In this document: piece by piece, positions 60,100 to 64,000 of the stretch
Layout of the letters: every line of letters starts with the position of its first letter
Position numbering within the stretch: position 1 is the first letter of the stretch
Assembly: GCF_011397635.1 (NCBI RefSeq)
Contig: NC_064759.1
Span: 21,104,428-21,168,427 of the forward strand
Source: Epinephelus fuscoguttatus
Taxonomy: Eukaryota > Chordata > Actinopteri > Perciformes > Serranidae
Direction of reading: 5' to 3'
Length of the DNA: 64,000 nucleotides
Notes under the pieces: model-generated
Databases searched by the model: none
The model's input: only the letters and a program-made list of their open reading frames with translations
Told to the model about the DNA's origin: nothing
Translations under genes and position numbers: made by a program

Positions 60100-60240
60100 A
60101 TTCAGAGCAAACTACTAGTCATTATGTAAAGATATAGTGTAGTGATGTTGTCCTGAGCAGAGAATGAAGTCACACTACCTCTGTGTGTGTGTGCTGTACC
60201 CTGAGCCTCTCTGTCGTTTGTTATGGTAAGCCGGTCCCGC
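60100..60240 (+). repeat. Dispersed repeat, uninterrupted copy (partner at 27400-27780)
   Basis: GTGATGTTGTCCTGAGCAGA, GAATGAAGTCACACTACCTC and CCTCTCTGTCGTTTGTTATG align with the intron copy but lack the SINE. Confidence 0.65.
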
Positions 60241-61108
60241 TCTGTGCGCATGTTAGCGCATGTGTGTATCCCACTGATGAGCTCATTGTTGCTACTTTGC
60301 GCTGCACATATACGACAGTCACTGATGATATCAGGACAGTGTCAATGCAGTGCCCACCCTGTGGTGGCACTGTCTTTGATTTGATTTGTGAGCAATGACA
60401 CCAAAGCAAAATTTACCCTCCTAAACTTCTCAGAGGGTGTTAACTGTTTTAATCAACTCAAAGATGTAAAACACTCAAAAAAAGAGAAAAATTTACATGG
60501 ATGCTTCACACATCTTTCCCCTGGCAGCACAGAAGATTTATTCAATCAGCACAGTTTCAAGATTATTGTCATTCACCTCTCCCATTACAGGAATACTTCA
60601 CTCACAAAATGATGGTTGTGTATCAATTACTCACCCCATTGATGACCCCCCATTCGGTGGAACACACAAGCAGATTTCAAGCACATGTGTTTGCCCAGGT
60701 GTGCTTTTGTCTCTGTGTGAAACTGTTTATGTCAAAGTGTTTTAAATGGTGAGGTTTTAGCAAAAATGCATGGGTTTTGGAAGCACTGAGCATATGACTA
60801 GATAAATGAACCTTGGATTACACGGCGAGTTGTCTGAGAGATTGGACCCCCTTTACTATATCAAGAATTTTGTCCCTTTTTGGATTTTTCGTTCACTGTG
60901 GAGACATGTGAGAAAAACATTTCCTTCTTTCAGTGTAACATGGGGTGAGTAATTGATATACAAATGACAGTTTTGTGGTTTAAGTATTCCTTTAATCATT
61001 TAATGATCCCCCAGATTCAGTGTTCAACATAACATCTTTTCCCCACTGGCCACCCGGGCCAGTAGTTCAGAGTTTTACTGGCCTCTTGTATATTCTTACT
61101 GGCCCAAG

Positions 61109-61121
61109 TAAAAAAAAAAAA

Positions 61122-61166
<45 letters not shown>

Positions 61167-61170
61167 AAAT
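61109..61170. repeat. Poly-A followed by (GA)n
   Basis: 22 A residues then about 20 GA units, inside the hAT element on the side of the LINE fragment. Confidence 0.9.
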
Positions 61171-61204
61171 GTCTATAAAACTTAATTTCATGTCATTTCA
61201 TTTA

Positions 61205-62150
61205 ACTCCATTATACCTCACCGTAGTGTGTGATGGTATATACAGCAGTCCTCACAGAAGCTGATGTATGATGTCACAGCCTCTGTGTACTCATCCACTT
61301 TTTAGATAACCTCACAACAGGTTTACAGAGTTTTAACTTCTGCCTGTATGAGGGAATCAGGTGGACGGTGGTGTGGTCAGAGTGGCCCAGTGCAGCGTGG
61401 GGGACGGTGTGATAGGCGTTGTTAACAGCTATGTAGTGATCCAGGATATTCTTCTCTCTGGTCAGATAAACTGTTTGTATTTGGGGAGTTCATGGGTGAG
61501 GTTACCTTTGTTAAAGTCACCAAGAACAATAACTTACTAAAATAATAAGTCTGGGTAAGTCTGCTCCACACACAGTAGCTATCTGGTCGGCGAGCATGCG
61601 CTGTGCCTCCTGCTCGTTGGCCTGCGGTGGGATGTAAACACCAACCAGAGTGAATGAAGCAAACTCACGGGGGGAGTAAAAAGGTTTGCAGTTGATGAAA
61701 AAAGATTCCAGATCAGGAGAGAAGTGCTGCTGGATCACTGTCACGTCATTACACCAGCCACTGTTAGCATAAAAACAGATACCTCCACCTTTAGTTTTGC
61801 CACAGCGTTCAGTGTTACGATCCGCTCTGAAGAGTTGGAAGCCTGCCAGCTGCTGCGCAGAGTTCGGTGTCGAGCCACACAGCCATGTCTCTGTAAAGCA
61901 CAAAACTGCAGATGTAGAAAGTCTTCGTTTTTCACCATCAGTAGCTTAAGTTCATCCAGTTTATTGGCCAGCGAACGCATGTTGGAGAGGAATATACCTG
62001 GCAGCGGTGTGCAGTGTCCACGTTGGCGGATACGCACAAGCGCACCGGCATGTTTCCACTGCACAAAGGTGAGGGCACCTTTGGCCAAAAAGCCCAATAA
62101 ATCCACTGAAGGCTCCACAAAAGTGGAATAAAAATCCGCTGGAGTTGTTC
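61205..62150 (-). pseudogene. LINE apurinic-type endonuclease fragment inside the hAT element
   Basis: Minus-strand frames, with shifts between them, give [84 protein letters not shown] and [12 protein letters not shown] in order. These are the conserved blocks of the LINE endonuclease (ET, GDFN, SDH) and the following linker. No reverse transcriptase, no 3' tail. Confidence 0.78.
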
Positions 62151-62339
62151 CTCTGACAAAAAAAAAAGCCTTACAGCGTCACTGGCCTGAGCGGGCCTGT
62201 GACCTGTCAGTCAACTTGCCCAACATACTTTTTGATTGGCCCGGGCCATCGGGCCATTGCTTATGTTGAACCCTGCCCAGATTTATCTTGTGTCCCCTTC
62301 AAATGGCAACCTCAGAGGCTGAAAAATGAAGCCAATGTG

Positions 62340-62670
62340 CAAGTGCCAAAAACTGCAGTTCATCAAATGGCCACATGAGGCTGGCTCCAAAACATAGACC
62401 CTCATGTTACTCTACAAGTTACATTTTATCAAGGGCCAAAGTTACACACATTCAAGGGTGGGGCCGCTTGAGTGACAACTGTCTGCCGATAGATAGAGGC
62501 CTCGGCCTCTCACTCAGATCCACTCCTCCAAACATGGTCACCTCTGGCTCCAAAAAACGCAAGATGGCGACAGGCGAAACGCTGCACTCAAGGCTTCAAA
62601 ACAGCAGTCCACAACCCAATGACATCACAGTAGCTACATCCATTATTTATATTGTCTGTGGTCCCCTTAG
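62340..62670 (+). repeat. Dispersed repeat, copy 2 (partner at 49640-50106)
   Basis: Same ordered blocks as copy 1, shorter by about 120 bases and lying immediately downstream of the hAT element. Confidence 0.7.
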
Positions 62671-62699
62671 GGGAGCTTGAACCCTAGGTTGGAAACCAC

Positions 62700-64000
62700 T
62701 GCACTGAACTACCTGTAAGTACTAAAAAGGTAGTCATGTAACACATCAGATACTTGAGGTAACTTTCTGCATGACGTGTACTTTCGAAATGACACTTTGA
62801 ATATATTTATCTGATAATACCTCTGTTCTTTGCTTAAGCAGGATTTTGACTTGTCATGGAGCAGTTTTATGTTTTGGCAGTGACAGTTTTATTTAACCGA
62901 AGGCTGTGAAAACTTCCTCTTTACATATGTTTCCTTAGAACAACAGCATAACTTGGCAGATGATGAAAAATGTGAGGTTTTGTTTGCTTCATCTGGTGTT
63001 GCATAAGTTGTCAGTTACCTCAGCAGAAACTTGTTTTTTTCTCCAAGTTCCTTCCCCTTTTAAATAGACCTTGGGAAGCTGGAGAGTTTATTTGTATTCA
63101 CACAGTTTACGGTAAATCAAGGAGGGGAAGCACACAATCATGTCCACTTATTCTACCACTCGATCATCTCCAACCTCCTCGTTCTGCTCATTGCTGCTCT
63201 TCAAAAGGCTTCTGAGGACATCCAGAGCAGCTCTTGTGTGCGCTGCCCATGTTTGTGCTCTTTAACAACACAAGCAGTCTGACACTTTGTTCATAACAGC
63301 CATGTCAATTAAACTTCAAAGCGGCCTTTCCCAGTGAGCACAAAGCAGTGGCATGCAGAGACGGCCAATTTATTTTCTGGGTAATATTGTGTTAAAGTAT
63401 GGCGGCCCCATCAAGCAGGTTTCTGAGGGGTAATGACACTTATTCCTATATTTTTCAATTAATAACTTCTATGAGTTTGTTATTAATTAATACAAAAACA
63501 ATTAGCTGTTTCCACCACATTTTATTCCTTGATGAAATATTCAGAGACTCCACGGGACACTAAAACACTCCTTTAAAATACTCACTAATGTAATTCGTTT
63601 AGCAGCCCCATTAAGCATTATTGCCCACCCTCTCTATTTAACCTCTGGGATACTTAAGAGGAGAAAAATCAGCGAGGGCAATAAAGTAGATCTATATTGG
63701 TAAAATAAAATATTAATTTGCTTCTTGTGTGTTTGTGTAGCCTTTCCTCTTTCTAGGTTCCATGGTGGAGAGGCCCTGTTTGGCACCAACATCCAACTGG
63801 ATTCATCTTTTCAGTATATGTTCACATTGTATGTATCATTTAGTCATATGGATTATCTATATTGTAATTTTAATATGTTGGGTTATTCTGTAAACATGAC
63901 ATCTGCTGCACATCTTTCTGTCCTGTGGTTGCTCTTCCTGAGGGTTCTTCCATTTTTTTGAGAGGGATGGTGGGATTATGGGCTGGTGGTTAATGATTTT
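62700..64000. other. No gene recognised
   Basis: The 78-codon frame at 63725-63961 has no domain and no supporting splice pattern. Confidence 0.45.

Larger units (their letters stand above)
61018..62275. mobile_element. hAT-type element carrying a LINE endonuclease fragment, 1258 bp, perfect 8-bp TSD
   Basis: Starts CAGTGTTCAACATAAC and ends GCTTATGTTGAACCCTG, so the terminal inverted repeats match over about 15 bp. CCCAGATT flanks both sides exactly (61010-61017 and 62276-62283). Subterminal ACTGGCC/GGCCAGT motifs cluster near both ends, as in hAT elements. The interior is mostly LINE-derived coding sequence rather than a transposase. Confidence 0.8.

Noticed and set aside
61018..62275. Same length (1258 bp) as the hAT-type element at 5912-7169, suggesting one family
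   Set aside because: The terminal repeats (CAGTGTTCAACATAA versus CAGGGGCGAAAATCCC) and interiors differ, so the equal length looks coincidental.
1..64000. Searched for a bacterial-type defence system, CRISPR array or operon
   Set aside because: Sequence is eukaryotic (spliced genes, SINEs, LINEs, microsatellites); no regularly spaced repeats or gene clusters of that type exist.

Overview
The window looks like nuclear DNA from a teleost fish, probably a percomorph. It is AT-rich, with spliced genes, long introns and dense old repeats. The repeat types are typical of fish: L2-like LINE, tRNA-derived SINEs, Tc1/mariner remnants, hAT-type elements with 8-bp target duplications, and microsatellites. 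There is nothing prokaryotic, no CRISPR array, and no rRNA or free-standing tRNA gene.

Two protein-coding genes can be assembled exon by exon. Both encode type I membrane proteins of the immunoglobulin superfamily, and they lie head to head about 10 kb apart. Gene A (minus strand, 16202 back to 11606; five coding exons, predicted 271 aa) has a signal peptide, a V-like domain without the usual disulfide, a C2-like domain, one membrane helix and a 20-residue tail. It resembles the CD2/SLAM/HEPACAM group. Gene B (plus strand, 26326 to 43082; eight coding exons, predicted 1003 aa) has a signal peptide, a cysteine-free V-like N domain, two C2 domains joined by a YGPD motif as in CEACAM/HEPACAM proteins, a membrane helix, and a cytoplasmic tail of about 650 residues rich in Q, N, P, H, S and R, mostly in one 1.86-kb exon. 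All extracellular exon junctions of both genes are phase 1, and all exons join in frame. Both proteins are expected at the cell surface as adhesion or recognition receptors. Ligands cannot be read from the sequence.

The rest is mobile-element debris. 0-11.6 kb: dispersed repeats, a degraded Tc1/mariner element (4.5-8.0 kb) with two further nested insertions, and a SINE/MITE cluster (9.9-10.6 kb). 16.2-26 kb: repeat-rich spacer between the genes, with a DNA transposon interrupted by a LINE 3' end (17.7-19.4 kb) and a Tc1-like remnant (23.7-24.8 kb). 26.4-35.3 kb: first intron of gene B, holding a SINE, a hAT MITE, a foldback element and an L2-like LINE with one internal stop. 43-64 kb: no recognised gene, but several elements, including a 745-bp TTAA-flanked element inside a hAT-like remnant and a 1258-bp hAT-type element carrying a LINE endonuclease fragment.

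Gene names are left blank because the family can be recognised but not the exact orthologue. Element family names are from memory of teleost repeats. Structural claims (terminal inverted repeats, target duplications, splice phases) were read from the sequence.
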